Of a stretch of 64,000 bases of DNA, positions 31,577-39,809 are shown in pieces. This DNA comes from Pseudonocardia thermophila. GTDB lineage: Bacteria > Actinomycetota > Actinomycetes > Mycobacteriales > Pseudonocardiaceae. Location of the stretch: contig NZ_FRAP01000003.1 in the NCBI RefSeq assembly GCF_900142365.1, positions 186,001 through 250,000 of the forward strand, read 5' to 3'. Below the pieces are notes generated by a model. That model was not told the origin of the DNA, did no database searches, and saw nothing but the letters and a program-made list of their open reading frames with translations. The first letter of the stretch is position 1. Each line of letters begins with the position of its first letter. A program made the position numbers and the translations under genes.

Positions 31577-32626
31577 ATGGGTGTGCGGGAGCGGGTCGAC
31601 GGGTTCTGCGCGCGCTACGGGTTGCGGGTGCCGATCCTCGCGGCGCCGATGGCCGGGGCGTGCCCGCCGGAGCTGGCCATCGCGGTCGCGCAGGCCGGCG
31701 GGATGGGGGCCGCCGGGGTCGTCCTCGACGGGCCGGAGCAGATCGCGGAGTGGATGCGGCGCTTCCGGGACGGGAGCGACGGCCCGGTCCAGCTCAACAT
31801 CTGGATCCCCGATCCGCCCCACGACGACCCGGACCGCACCGCCGCGGCCGCCCGGTTCTTGGCGGGGATGGCGGAACCGGGACCGGAGCCGCCGTCCGGC
31901 CCGGACTTCGCCGAGCAGTGCGAGGCGATGCTCGCCGCGCGGCCGACCATCGTGTCGTCGATCATGGGGCGGTTCGATGCCGGGTTCGTGCAGCGGGTGC
32001 ACAACGGCGGGATCGCCTGGTTCGCCGTGGCCACCAACCTCGACGACGCGCTCGCCGCGCAGGACGCCGGTGCGGACGCGGTGGTCGCGCAGGGCATGGA
32101 GGCGGGCGGGCACCGCGGCGTGATCGACCCGGCGAGCGCCGAGTCGACCGTCATCGGGCTGTTCGCGCTGATCCCGCGGTTGGCCGATCGGCTGGACGTG
32201 CCGGTCATCGCGGCGGGCGGCATCGCGGACGGCCGCGGGGTCGCCGCCGCGCTCGTCCTCGGGGCCAGCGCTGTGCAGGTCGGCACCGCGCTGCTGCGCA
32301 CGCCCGAGGCCGGGATCCCCGAGCGCTGGTCTGCGGCGCTGGCCGATCTCGACCCGGAGGGCACCACGCCGACCCGGGCGTACTCGGGGCGGCTGGGCCG
32401 GGCCGTCCGCACGTCGTACGTGGCCGCGTGGGAAGCCCCGGACGCGCCGCGCCCCGCTCCGTACCCGCACCAAGGGCGGCTCGTCGCCCGGTACCGGCGG
32501 GGCGACCCGGGCAAGGTCGACCCGGTCAGCTTCTGGGCGGGGCAGAGCGCCGGGCTGGCCCGCGCCGTGCCCGCGGCCGAGGTCGTGACGTCGATGTGGG
32601 AGGAAGCCTCCGCGCTGCTGGCCTGA
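31577..32626 (+). CDS. Nitronate monooxygenase (2-nitropropane dioxygenase family)
   Basis: FMN-dependent TIM-barrel oxidase of 349 residues that converts alkyl nitronates, including toxic propionate-3-nitronate, to carbonyls and nitrite. Motifs: PILAAPMAG at the start, QAGGMGAAGVVL, AQGMEAGGHRG (the H in AGGHRG near the active site), and the phosphate-binding VIAAGGIADGRG plus GASAVQVGTALLRTPEA. The frame is open upstream, but coding features begin at ATG 31577. The stop codon abuts that of the convergent LURP-one gene (TGATCA). Confidence 0.9.
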   Translation: MGVRERVDGFCARYGLRVPILAAPMAGACPPELAIAVAQAGGMGAAGVVLDGPEQIAEWMRRFRDGSDGPVQLNIWIPDPPHDDPDRTAAAARFLAGMAEPGPEPPSGPDFAEQCEAMLAARPTIVSSIMGRFDAGFVQRVHNGGIAWFAVATNLDDALAAQDAGADAVVAQGMEAGGHRGVIDPASAESTVIGLFALIPRLADRLDVPVIAAGGIADGRGVAAALVLGASAVQVGTALLRTPEAGIPERWSAALADLDPEGTTPTRAYSGRLGRAVRTSYVAAWEAPDAPRPAPYPHQGRLVARYRRGDPGKVDPVSFWAGQSAGLARAVPAAEVVTSMWEEASALLA

Positions 32627-33223
32627 TCAGCGCGACTGCAGCGCGTCCAGCGCCACCGCCATGGCCGCGGCCAGCCGGAAGTCGACGCGCGGATCGGGCA
32701 CGGTGACGTCGTAGCGATCGCGGACGGACTTCTTCCGCTCGCTCACCAGCACCGGCCGGCCGGACTCCTCGTCGGTGAAGTCGAAGTGGAAGACGAACGG
32801 CACCCAGACCTCGCCGAGGTACGGGATGACGTCCCACACCCGCCGCAGTACCGCGATCACCGGGCGGCGTTCCTGCCCGATCGCCTCGAACCCGGGACCG
32901 GACAGGTGCCAGGTGGAACGCAGCAGGCTCGCGCCGAAGTCCTTCTTGAACCAGCCGATCGGGTTGCCGTGCTCGTCGCGGACGTCGTGCTCGGCGTGGA
33001 CGTCCAGCCGCTGGCGCGCCTTGAAGGAGAACACCGGGCGGGTCTTGGTGTCGTCGGTGTAGAAGATCACCTCCTCCTTCAGCTTCATCCGCTTCTGCTC
33101 GGCGAAGGCCAGCAGGGCGCCCTCGGTGCCGTCCGGGTTCGCCGCGTGGATCTCGTACCGGTTCACCATCAACGTGATCCGCTGGCGGACGAAGAAGCGC
33201 GGCACGTGCATCGGCGCGGTCAT
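32627..33223 (-). CDS. LURP-one-related (Tubby-like fold) protein
   Basis: 198 residues. The pattern FFVRQRITLMVNRYEI, GALLAFAEQKRMKLKEEVIFYTDDTKTRPVFSFKARQRLDV, GWFKKDFGASLLRSTWHL matches the LURP-one-related family, a Tubby-like barrel of unknown bacterial function that may bind lipids or act as a scramblase-like factor. The ATG overlaps the MFS stop (ATGA), so the two are co-translated. It may modify or support the membrane transporter (inference). Confidence 0.75.
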   Translation of the reverse strand: MTAPMHVPRFFVRQRITLMVNRYEIHAANPDGTEGALLAFAEQKRMKLKEEVIFYTDDTKTRPVFSFKARQRLDVHAEHDVRDEHGNPIGWFKKDFGASLLRSTWHLSGPGFEAIGQERRPVIAVLRRVWDVIPYLGEVWVPFVFHFDFTDEESGRPVLVSERKKSVRDRYDVTVPDPRVDFRLAAAMAVALDALQSR

Positions 33224-34398
33224 GATCGTGAGCCTGGCACACGACCGGCTCGGGTGCGTCGCGCGGGCACGAGCAGCGCCACCACCACACCGACGCCCAG
33301 CAGCGCGGCCGCGGAGGCGAACCCCGCTGGGTAGCCGAAGCCGTCGGCCACCGCACCGATGCCGAGGGCGCCCACCCCGGTGCCGGCGTCGAACGCGATG
33401 TTCCACAGCGCGCTCGCCACGCCGTAGCCCGCGGCGCCGAACGCGGTGAAGAGGGTGGTGAGGGAGTCGTTCTGCACGATCCCGAAGCCGAAGCCGACGA
33501 CTGCAGCGCCCGCGACGACGAGCACGTCACCGCCGAGCACCTCTGCAGCCAGGCCGGCGGCGGCCAGCAGCATGCCGGGGACGAGCAACCGCCCGCCCCA
33601 GCCGAGCCGGTCGACCAGCTCGCCGCCCGCCAGGCGGCCGAGCATGGCGCCCGCGGCGGTCGCGAGGAGCGCCGCCGGGACGACCAGGCCGCCGCCGGGG
33701 ACGGCGAGGGGGAGGAACGTGATGATCCCGCCCTGGGCGACGGCGCAGGTCAGCATGGCCACGAGCGGGGCGGCGGACGAGCGGACCGGAGGCCGGGGAC
33801 TCCTGGTGCGGCTCGGCACCCGGCGGCGCGCGCCGCGGATCCCCGGCACGGCCAGCGCACCCAGGACCGGGGCCAGTCCCGCGACGAGGAACACCGCGGG
33901 GAACCCGAACGCGTCGGCCATCGCGACCCCGCCGCCGTACAGGGCGATCTGCGGGAGGCCGACCGCGAGGCCGTAGTAGCCCGTGGCGCGGCCGTGCTGC
34001 TCGCGGGGGACGAGTTCGGCGATCAAGGCGCTGCCGGCGACGGTGACCAGGCCGAACCCGATCCCGCGGATCCCGGAGAGGACCAGCACCGGCGCCAGAT
34101 CCGGGGAGGGGGTGAAGAACGGGGAGGGCAGACCGAGCAGGAGCGCGCCGGCCGCCAGCACCCAGCGGTGGCCGACGCGGGCCAACAACCAGGGGACCGC
34201 CAGCTGGGTCCCCACCGTGGTCGCCATCAGCACGGCGGTGGTGGCGCCGGAGCCGAGGGCGCCGGAACCGCCGCGTTCGGCCCACAGCGGGACCACCGGG
34301 AGGAGCAGGGAGTAGCTGCTGAAGCTCAGAGCGGTGGTGGTGAGCATGAGCCGGAACGCGGCGCTGCGGATCCCGGGGGTGCTGCTCGGGTTGATCAC
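33220..34398 (-). CDS. Major facilitator superfamily transporter
   Basis: 392 residues, 12 hydrophobic segments expected. The MFS motif-A-like loop is LLARVGHRWVLAAGALLLG and the second half has GRLAGGELVDRLGWGGRLLVPG; the central basic loop is RGARRRVPSRTRSPRP. Substrate unknown; drug or sugar export is possible. GTG 34398 lies 6 nt after TACCCT and has pyrimidine-rich upstream sequence, so a leaderless transcript is likely. Its stop overlaps the LURP-one start. Confidence 0.85.
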   Translation of the reverse strand: MINPSSTPGIRSAAFRLMLTTTALSFSSYSLLLPVVPLWAERGGSGALGSGATTAVLMATTVGTQLAVPWLLARVGHRWVLAAGALLLGLPSPFFTPSPDLAPVLVLSGIRGIGFGLVTVAGSALIAELVPREQHGRATGYYGLAVGLPQIALYGGGVAMADAFGFPAVFLVAGLAPVLGALAVPGIRGARRRVPSRTRSPRPPVRSSAAPLVAMLTCAVAQGGIITFLPLAVPGGGLVVPAALLATAAGAMLGRLAGGELVDRLGWGGRLLVPGMLLAAAGLAAEVLGGDVLVVAGAAVVGFGFGIVQNDSLTTLFTAFGAAGYGVASALWNIAFDAGTGVGALGIGAVADGFGYPAGFASAAALLGVGVVVALLVPARRTRAGRVPGSRS

Positions 34399-34410
34399 CA
34401 AGGGAGGGTA
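34399..34410 (-). promoter_or_regulatory. Leaderless promoter of the MFS-LURP operon
   Basis: TACCCT (complement of 34405-34410), 6 nt, GTG 34398. The sequence just upstream of the start is pyrimidine-rich and cannot serve as a Shine-Dalgarno site. Confidence 0.5.
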
Positions 34411-34586
34411 GGTGGTTCGGTGGGGGTGTGGGCGGGTGTCGTCCGGGGATCTGGCCGGGTGGATAGGGTGGTTCGGGCTGCAGCCCGGTCCGCCCGGGCC
34501 GCGACGACGATGACGAGCCGAAGACGCATCATCGCGACCGCGCGGATCCGGACGTGCCGATCCGGCACCGCGACCGGTCCCCGCGC

Positions 34587-35656
34587 TCAGTGGTCGATCA
34601 GGTGGTCCGGCGCCGCCCCGACGGTGCGGCCGAGCACGTCCGCGTCCGTCGTCGTTCCGCAGCCCTCCATGGCGCGGGTGACGGGGAGCGGGGCGTTGTC
34701 GGCGAAGACGTCGGGGGTGAAGGCGCGGTCCGCCATGACGCCCCACGCGCGGCGGCGCTGCATGGCGAGGTTGCCGGCGTCGTAGCGGGGGAAGACAGCA
34801 GCCTCGCGGTAGAACGTGGCCATCGGGAACTTCCGGTCCAGGGCGTTGACGCCGACGATGCGCATGCGTCGGTGACGACGCTCTGCATGAGCTCGCTGCA
34901 GAAGGTCTTGTTCCTCGCGCCGAGAGCGTGGCCCTGGCCGGGGTGGGTCTCGAGGTAGTGGGCGGCCTTCCAGCAGGAGTAGCGGCCCGCCTCGATGCGG
35001 GCGGCGACGTCGGCGAGGAGGTTGCCGACGGCCTGGTGGTGGATGATCGGGCTCGCGCCGCCGCCGGTGAAGGTCTTCGACCACGTGAGCGTGAACTCGT
35101 AGGCGCCGCGGGCGAGGCCGACGGCTGCGATGCGGCGATCGGGCCGGACCAGGTGAAGGTGCGGTTGATCAGCAGGTCGCCGTCGCCCGGGGCGAGCAGA
35201 TCGTGCTCGGGGACGCGGGCGTCGCGGAAGGTCATCGTGACGTCTGGCAGGTCTGGTGGGCCAGCTTGTCGATGACCTCGAACTCGATGCCTGCGGTGCC
35301 GCGCTCGGCGAGGATCGCGCTCAGCGCGCCCTGGGCGCCGCGGGTGCGGTCGGTGCGCACGATGCAGAGGGAGACGTCGGCGCCCCGGAGGTCCCACCCA
35401 CCCGCGTTGCAGGGCCAGTGCTTCTCGCCGTTCCAGGACGTACTCACCGCGCGTGCGGTCGTGTTCGGCGAGGAGCTGGATGCCGGCGGTCGGGCTGTGC
35501 CTGGCGGTAGACCGGCTTCATCGCGCAGAACGCCTGCTGCGGATCGGGCAGGGCGTCGGCCGCCTCGGCGGCGGGACGCAGCACGTCGTGGGCGAACTCG
35601 CGGGCACGGCGCTTCACCGCCCGCTGGGCGGGCGTGAGGTCGAAGTCGACGGCCAC
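34587..35656 (-). pseudogene. Broken acyl-CoA dehydrogenase gene
   Basis: Acyl-CoA dehydrogenase homology is spread over three frames. From the GTG at 35656 the start (VDFDLTPAQRAVKRRAREFAHDVLRPAAEA) runs to VYRQ. It then jumps to GEKHWPCNAGGWD and VRTDRTRGAQGALSAILAERGTAGIEFEVIDKLAHQT, then MTFRDARVPEHDLLAPGDGDLLINRTFTWSGPIA, then VGVNALDRKF with EAAVFPRYDAGNLAMQRRR to the stop. At least four frame changes (near 35445, 35240, 35130, 34870) plus loss of about 100 N-terminal residues are visible. It is paralogous to the broken gene at 36216-37078. Not functional as an enzyme. Confidence 0.85.
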
Positions 35657-35682
35657 GGCGTTCCCTCCGTGAACGCGGTGCG

Positions 35683-36129
35683 TCAGGCCCCGGCGATCCC
35701 GGCGAGGCCGAGCGCTCCGCGAAGGCCCTGGTCGTTGTCGGCGATGTCCTCGAGGGTCGCCTCGTCGAGGACGGCGAAGTAGGCGTCGAGCGCGCGGGCG
35801 AACACGTCCCGCGCGCCGCAGACCCCGGCCACGCGGCAGAAGCGGGCCGGGCCGAGGCACTCGACGACGGCGTAGTCGCTCTCCATCGCGCGCATGACGT
35901 CGCCGACGGTGATCGTCGAGGGATCTCGGGTCAGCCGGACACCACCGCCGCGGCCGCGGATCGTCTCCACCAGACCGGCGCCGGCCAGACGGTGGACGAC
36001 CTTGTCGAGGTGATTGCGCGAGACGCGGTGCGCGTCGGCGATCTCGCCCACCGATGCCCGGCGACCGGACGCCACCTGCAGGTAGAGGAGCACGCGCAAG
36101 GCGTAGTCCGCATGGCTCGTGTGCTTCAT
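35683..36129 (-). CDS. Rrf2 family regulator, NsrR-like
   Basis: 148 residues, the size of Streptomyces NsrR. N-terminal winged helix (HADYALRVLLYLQVASGRRASVGEIADAHRVSRNHLDKVVHRLAGAGLVETIRGRGGGVRLTR, all in order), then three cysteines in VVECLGPARFCRVAGVCGARD (C-x6-C-x5-C) that would ligate an iron-sulfur cluster. NsrR proteins sense NO. No hmp or other NO-detoxification gene is nearby; it sits between two broken acyl-CoA dehydrogenase genes, perhaps its former targets. ATG 36129 lacks a strong ribosome-binding site. The gene itself appears intact. Confidence 0.85.
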   Translation of the reverse strand: MKHTSHADYALRVLLYLQVASGRRASVGEIADAHRVSRNHLDKVVHRLAGAGLVETIRGRGGGVRLTRDPSTITVGDVMRAMESDYAVVECLGPARFCRVAGVCGARDVFARALDAYFAVLDEATLEDIADNDQGLRGALGLAGIAGA

Positions 36130-36215
36130 GCTGCCGCCCGTCTCGCTGGACCTTCGCAGAACGGTACCTGTCCTGGTCTCGGCGAGGTGAGCGGGCGAGC
36201 CACGGACCCCTCCCG

Positions 36216-37078
36216 TCAGGCGACGACCGTGTCGATGGCCTCGTGGCGCTTCTCGAACTTGACGTACTCGTCCTCCATGAGCGCCCGCGGGTTGAACTGC
36301 GGATCGGCGAGGATGCCGTGCACCCGGCGGCGCTGCATGCCCATGTTGCCGCCGTCGTAGATCGGCAGGACGGCCGCTTCCCGCAGGATCTTGCCGAAGC
36401 CGGCCTGCGTCTCCAGGCTGTTCACGCCCACGATCTGCATGCACTTGTAGACGCAGTCGAACATCATCTCGGTGACCTGGATCTTGTCCATGGCCCCGAC
36501 CAGCTCGGCGTGCTGGTCGTGCTTGTCCAGGTAGTCGGGCGCCCGCCACGAGAAGTAGGGCCCGTCTCGATCTTCGCCGCGACGTCGCCGAGGACGTAGC
36601 CGACGTTCTGGAACTCGATGATCGGCTTCAGCGCTCCTGCGGTGTTGGTGCGGGCGAACTCCAGCGCCATCTCGTAGGCGGCGCGGGCCATGCCGACCGC
36701 CGCGATCTCCGCGATCGGTCCCGACCAGGCGAAGTTGCGGTTGATCACCAGGTCGCCGTGGCCGACGGCGCCCGGCAGCAGGTTGGCCACGGTGATGCGG
36801 GCGTCCTCGAACACGATCTCGGCGTTGGAAGCCAGCCGGTGCCCGATCTTGTCGACGTGCCGGTACGTCACGCCCGGGGTGTCGCGCTCGAGGATCAAGG
36901 CGGACAGCCCCTCGGTGCCGCCCTTGTCCGGGTCGGTGCGCACGATCAGCGTGTCGGCGTTGACCCCGCGCTCGTCCCAGCCCGCCGACGACGGCCAGTA
37001 CGTGCGCCCGTTGACCACGAAGTGGTCGCCCGTCGCGCACGGCCGTCACACCGACCCCGGCCGGGCTGGGGAGGGGGA
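36216..37078 (-). pseudogene. Broken, N-terminally truncated acyl-CoA dehydrogenase gene
   Basis: Only the middle and C-terminal domains remain. The reading begins near 37078 (VGVTAVRDG), shifts near 37040 where an extra G breaks RDGDHFVVNG, and continues as VNGRTYWPSSAGWDERG and FARTNTAGALKPIIEFQNVG. It shifts again near 36560 into YFSWRAPDYLDKHDQHAELVGAMDKIQ and REAAVLPIYDGGNMGMQRRRVHGI to the stop. The N-terminal helical domain is missing and the next gene, cbiO, begins its own end at 37109. The tail is similar to that of the broken gene at 34.6 kb. Confidence 0.85.
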
Positions 37079-37108
37079 TGTCGAAGTTCGCCGTGATTCA
37101 AGTGCGAC

Positions 37109-37975
37109 TTAAGGGGTTTCCGCTGGTAACCCCGGCTGCCAGCGCACCTCGACCCGGGTCAGCAGCTCGTTCAGCTCGGCGGCGGTGCGTGGGCGGGCGT
37201 CGATGCCCAGCCCCTGCAGCAGGCGCTCCACCGCAGGGCCCCACGCCGGACCGAGCCGGGCGGCGGCGAGGAGGGACTCGTCGGCGAGCAGCTGCGCGGT
37301 CGACGACTGGCGGACCCGGCCCTGGGCGACCACCGCGACCTCGTCGGCCCAGCGGTAGGCGAGGTCGACGTCGTGGGTGGACAGGACGACGGAGGTGCCG
37401 GAGGCGTGGAGCGTGTCCAGGGTGGCGATGAGCGCCTCGACGCCTGCGGGATCGAGGCCCGCGGTCGGCTCGTCGAGGATGAGCAGGCGCGGGCGCATCG
37501 CCACTGCGCCGGCGATCGCGACCCGCTTGCGCTGGCCGAACGACAGCAGGTGGGTGGGGCGGTCGGCGAGGTCGGTGATCTCCAGCGCGGCGAGCGCGTC
37601 GGCAACTCGGGCCGACACCTCGGCGGCGGGCAGGCCGAGGTTCAGCGGACCGAACGAGATGTCCTGGGCGACGTCGGCGGCGAACAGCTGGTCGTCGGGG
37701 TCCTGCAGGACGAGCTGGACGTGCTGGCGCAGGCGGGTCAGCTCCGAGCGGGTGCGGCGGACCGGTTCGCCGTCGAGGAGCACGGTGCCCGACCACGGTT
37801 CGATCAGGCCGATGAGCAGCCGGAACAGGGTCGTCTTGCCACCGCCGTTGGGGCCGAGCACCGCGGTGCGGCGGCCCGGGTGGATGACGACGTCGGCGCC
37901 GTCGAGCACGGGTGGGCGGCTGCGGTCGTAGCCGTGCCGCAGCCCGCGGCCCTCGAGGATCGGTGGATCGATCAC
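37109..37975 (-). CDS. cbiO: Cobalt/nickel ECF transporter ATP-binding protein
   Basis: 288 residues, energy-coupling ATPase of a CbiMNQO importer. Walker A GPNGGGKTT, Q-loop QDPDDQLF, signature LSFGQRKR (a CbiO-type variant of LSGGQ), Walker B LLILDEPTAGLD, H-loop STHDVDLA. GTG 37975 overlaps the cbiQ stop. The C-terminal ~60 residues extend past the NBD. Last gene of the leftward operon cbiM-cbiN-cbiQ-cbiO; transcription would then run into the broken acyl-CoA dehydrogenase. Confidence 0.92.
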   Translation of the reverse strand: MIDPPILEGRGLRHGYDRSRPPVLDGADVVIHPGRRTAVLGPNGGGKTTLFRLLIGLIEPWSGTVLLDGEPVRRTRSELTRLRQHVQLVLQDPDDQLFAADVAQDISFGPLNLGLPAAEVSARVADALAALEITDLADRPTHLLSFGQRKRVAIAGAVAMRPRLLILDEPTAGLDPAGVEALIATLDTLHASGTSVVLSTHDVDLAYRWADEVAVVAQGRVRQSSTAQLLADESLLAAARLGPAWGPAVERLLQGLGIDARPRTAAELNELLTRVEVRWQPGLPAETP

Positions 37976-38712
37976 GCGCGCACCACCAGGAGGGTGAGGG
38001 CGACGATCCCGGCGAGCAGGACCAGCGTCGCGGCCACGAAGGCGCGGGAAACGGGCTGGGCGGCGACCTGCACCCGCAGCTCGCCGTCGTACCCGCGGGC
38101 GGCCAGGCCCTGCTCGAGCCGACGGGCCCGGTCGAAGGCCCGCACGAAGATCGCCGCGCCCTGTCCGGCCAGTGACCGGTAGGTGGTGCGCCACGTGCGG
38201 AAACCGAGCCGGATCGCCTGGGCCTCCCGCACCACGCGCACCGACTCCAGCAGTTGGAAGAGCAGGCGGTAGACGATGCCCGCGATCTCGGTGACGGCGG
38301 GCGGGACACCGAGCCGGTGCAGCCGCGGCACCACGTCGGCCAGTGGGGTGGTCGCCGCGAACAGGACCAGGCACAGCAGCGCGGCGATCGCGCGGCCGAC
38401 GAGCTCGGCGGCGGGCCGCAGCCCGGCGGGATCGAGCGCGAGCCAGGGGTCCCCGCCCACTGCGACCAGCAGCGGGACCGCTCCGGCCAGGATGAACCCG
38501 AGCGGGATCCGCACCACGCGCCAGACGATCCGGGCGCCGACCCGCGCGGGCCCCAGCAGCAGGGCGAGGGCGGCGACACCGCAGAACAGCGCACCCGGCC
38601 ACGGCGGCAGCGCGACGGTCACGACGAGCAGGCCGAGCGAGAGCAGCGCTTTCTCCCCGGGATGCCGGTGCCGCCAGCGGCTCGCGTACGCGCCGGCGTC
38701 CAGCGCGAGCAT
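37972..38712 (-). CDS. cbiQ: Cobalt/nickel ECF transporter T component
   Basis: Transmembrane coupling protein of 246 residues with the conserved RLGVPPAVTEIAGIVYRLLFQLLESVRVVREAQAIRLGF and, near the C-terminus, FDRARRLEQGLAARGYDG, the motif that contacts the ATPase coupling groove. About five to six membrane helices. ATG 38712 begins within the cbiN stop (TGATG). Ordinary operon partner of CbiM, CbiN and CbiO. Confidence 0.92.
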   Translation of the reverse strand: MLALDAGAYASRWRHRHPGEKALLSLGLLVVTVALPPWPGALFCGVAALALLLGPARVGARIVWRVVRIPLGFILAGAVPLLVAVGGDPWLALDPAGLRPAAELVGRAIAALLCLVLFAATTPLADVVPRLHRLGVPPAVTEIAGIVYRLLFQLLESVRVVREAQAIRLGFRTWRTTYRSLAGQGAAIFVRAFDRARRLEQGLAARGYDGELRVQVAAQPVSRAFVAATLVLLAGIVALTLLVVRA

Positions 38713-39032
38713 CAGGGCGCGTCGGATCCGTCGGTGCGCTGATCCGCCCGCGCGGCGAGGCGCCGCTTGGTGCGGGCGACCCCGAAGTAGTAGCCGAGCA
38801 GTCCGGCGCCGATGGCGGCCTGCAGCGCGAACAGGCCCGACTCGATCTCCCCTGACGGCGGCTCGTAGATCGGGGAGAACCACGGCTCGTAGTCCGGGTG
38901 CGTCTGCGTGATCGCCTCCTCGGCCTGGCCGTCGGCGCCTTCGAACGCGCCGTTGACGAACAGCACGGGAACGGCGACGAGGACCAACACGGCAGCGACG
39001 AGCAGCCAGTTCACCAGCGTCGACCGGCTCAC
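38712..39032 (-). CDS. cbiN: Cobalt/nickel transporter small subunit
   Basis: 106 residues with two membrane segments flanking an extracytoplasmic loop: [21 protein letters not shown], loop [39 protein letters not shown], and [17 protein letters not shown]. The acidic, Pro/Trp/Tyr-rich loop ([13 protein letters not shown]) is the CbiN signature that helps metal insertion into CbiM. It overlaps cbiM by 4 nt and cbiQ by 3 nt. Confidence 0.9.
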   Translation of the reverse strand: MSRSTLVNWLLVAAVLVLVAVPVLFVNGAFEGADGQAEEAITQTHPDYEPWFSPIYEPPSGEIESGLFALQAAIGAGLLGYYFGVARTKRRLAARADQRTDGSDAP

Positions 39033-39712
39033 GCGGCCACCTCCTCACTCGTGCGGGTGCGGATGCCCAACCGTGCCAGGTCGTCCGGGCTGACGCGGAC
39101 CAGCAGGCGCACGATCAGCACCGTGAGCAGGCCCTCGCTGATCGCGAGCGGGATCTGGGTCACGGCGAAGATCGACAGGAACTTGACGACGGCGCCGCCG
39201 GTGCCCGACACCGGGTCGGGGAAGGCGAGACCGAGCTGCACGCTGGTCACGCAGTAGGTGGCGAGATCACCGAGCGCGGCGGCGAGGAACACGCCCAGGC
39301 CGAGGCCGCCGCCGGCCTTGCGGGTCAGCCGGTAGACGCCGTAGGCGACCCACGGTCCGACGATCGCCATCGAGAACACGTTCGCGCCCAGTGTGGTGAG
39401 CCCGCCGTGCGCCAGCAGCACGGCCTGGAAGAACAGCACGATCGTGCCCAGCAGCGCCATCACGGGTGGTCGGAACAGCACGGCCCCGAGCCCGGTGCCC
39501 GTCGGGTGCGAGCACGAGCCGGTCACCGAGGGGATCTTCAGGGCGGATAGCACGAAGCTGAACGCGCCGGCCGCGCCGAGCAGCAGCTTCGAGTCCGGGT
39601 CCTCCCGCACCCGCCGCACGACCGCGCGCGCACCGTGCACGACGAACGGGGCTGCGGCTACGGTCCACGCTGCGGCGTGCAGCGGTGGCAGGTACCCCTC
39701 GGCGATGTGCAC
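39029..39712 (-). CDS. cbiM: Cobalt/nickel transporter substrate-binding subunit
   Basis: 227 residues, S component of the CbiMNQO importer. It starts [10 protein letters not shown], where the N-terminal Met-His-Ile of CbiM/NikM forms part of the metal site (here His2), and has [18 protein letters not shown] with the conserved SHPTGTG loop. About seven membrane segments. Cobalt or nickel cannot be told apart from sequence. No cobalamin riboswitch is found in the 96-nt upstream gap; four tandem 8-bp repeats there may be the control site. No cobalamin biosynthesis gene is in the window. Confidence 0.92.
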   Translation of the reverse strand: MHIAEGYLPPLHAAAWTVAAAPFVVHGARAVVRRVREDPDSKLLLGAAGAFSFVLSALKIPSVTGSCSHPTGTGLGAVLFRPPVMALLGTIVLFFQAVLLAHGGLTTLGANVFSMAIVGPWVAYGVYRLTRKAGGGLGLGVFLAAALGDLATYCVTSVQLGLAFPDPVSGTGGAVVKFLSIFAVTQIPLAISEGLLTVLIVRLLVRVSPDDLARLGIRTRTSEEVAA

Positions 39713-39777
39713 TGTCCGTCCCCTCTCCCAGCACGATGCCGGGGCAGGATAGGCAGGTCGCGCACATCACTTCAAGA

Positions 39778-39809
39778 CTTGTGTACTTGTGCAGATGTGC
39801 GAGTGTGAT
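39778..39809. repeat. Four tandem 8-bp repeats upstream of cbiMNQO
   Basis: CTTGTGta CTTGTGca GATGTGcg AGTGTGat, four units with TGTG at a strict 8-bp period, 66 bp upstream of cbiM and just after the hydrolase stop. GCACATC (39762-39768) and GATGTGC (39794-39800) also form an inverted pair around CAAGACTTG. A metal-responsive regulator site is likely. Confidence 0.6.

Noticed and set aside
39713..39808. A cobalamin riboswitch upstream of cbiM
   Set aside because: The gap is only 96 nt and no B12-box-like GCCACTG is present; the 8-bp repeats are a better explanation of control.
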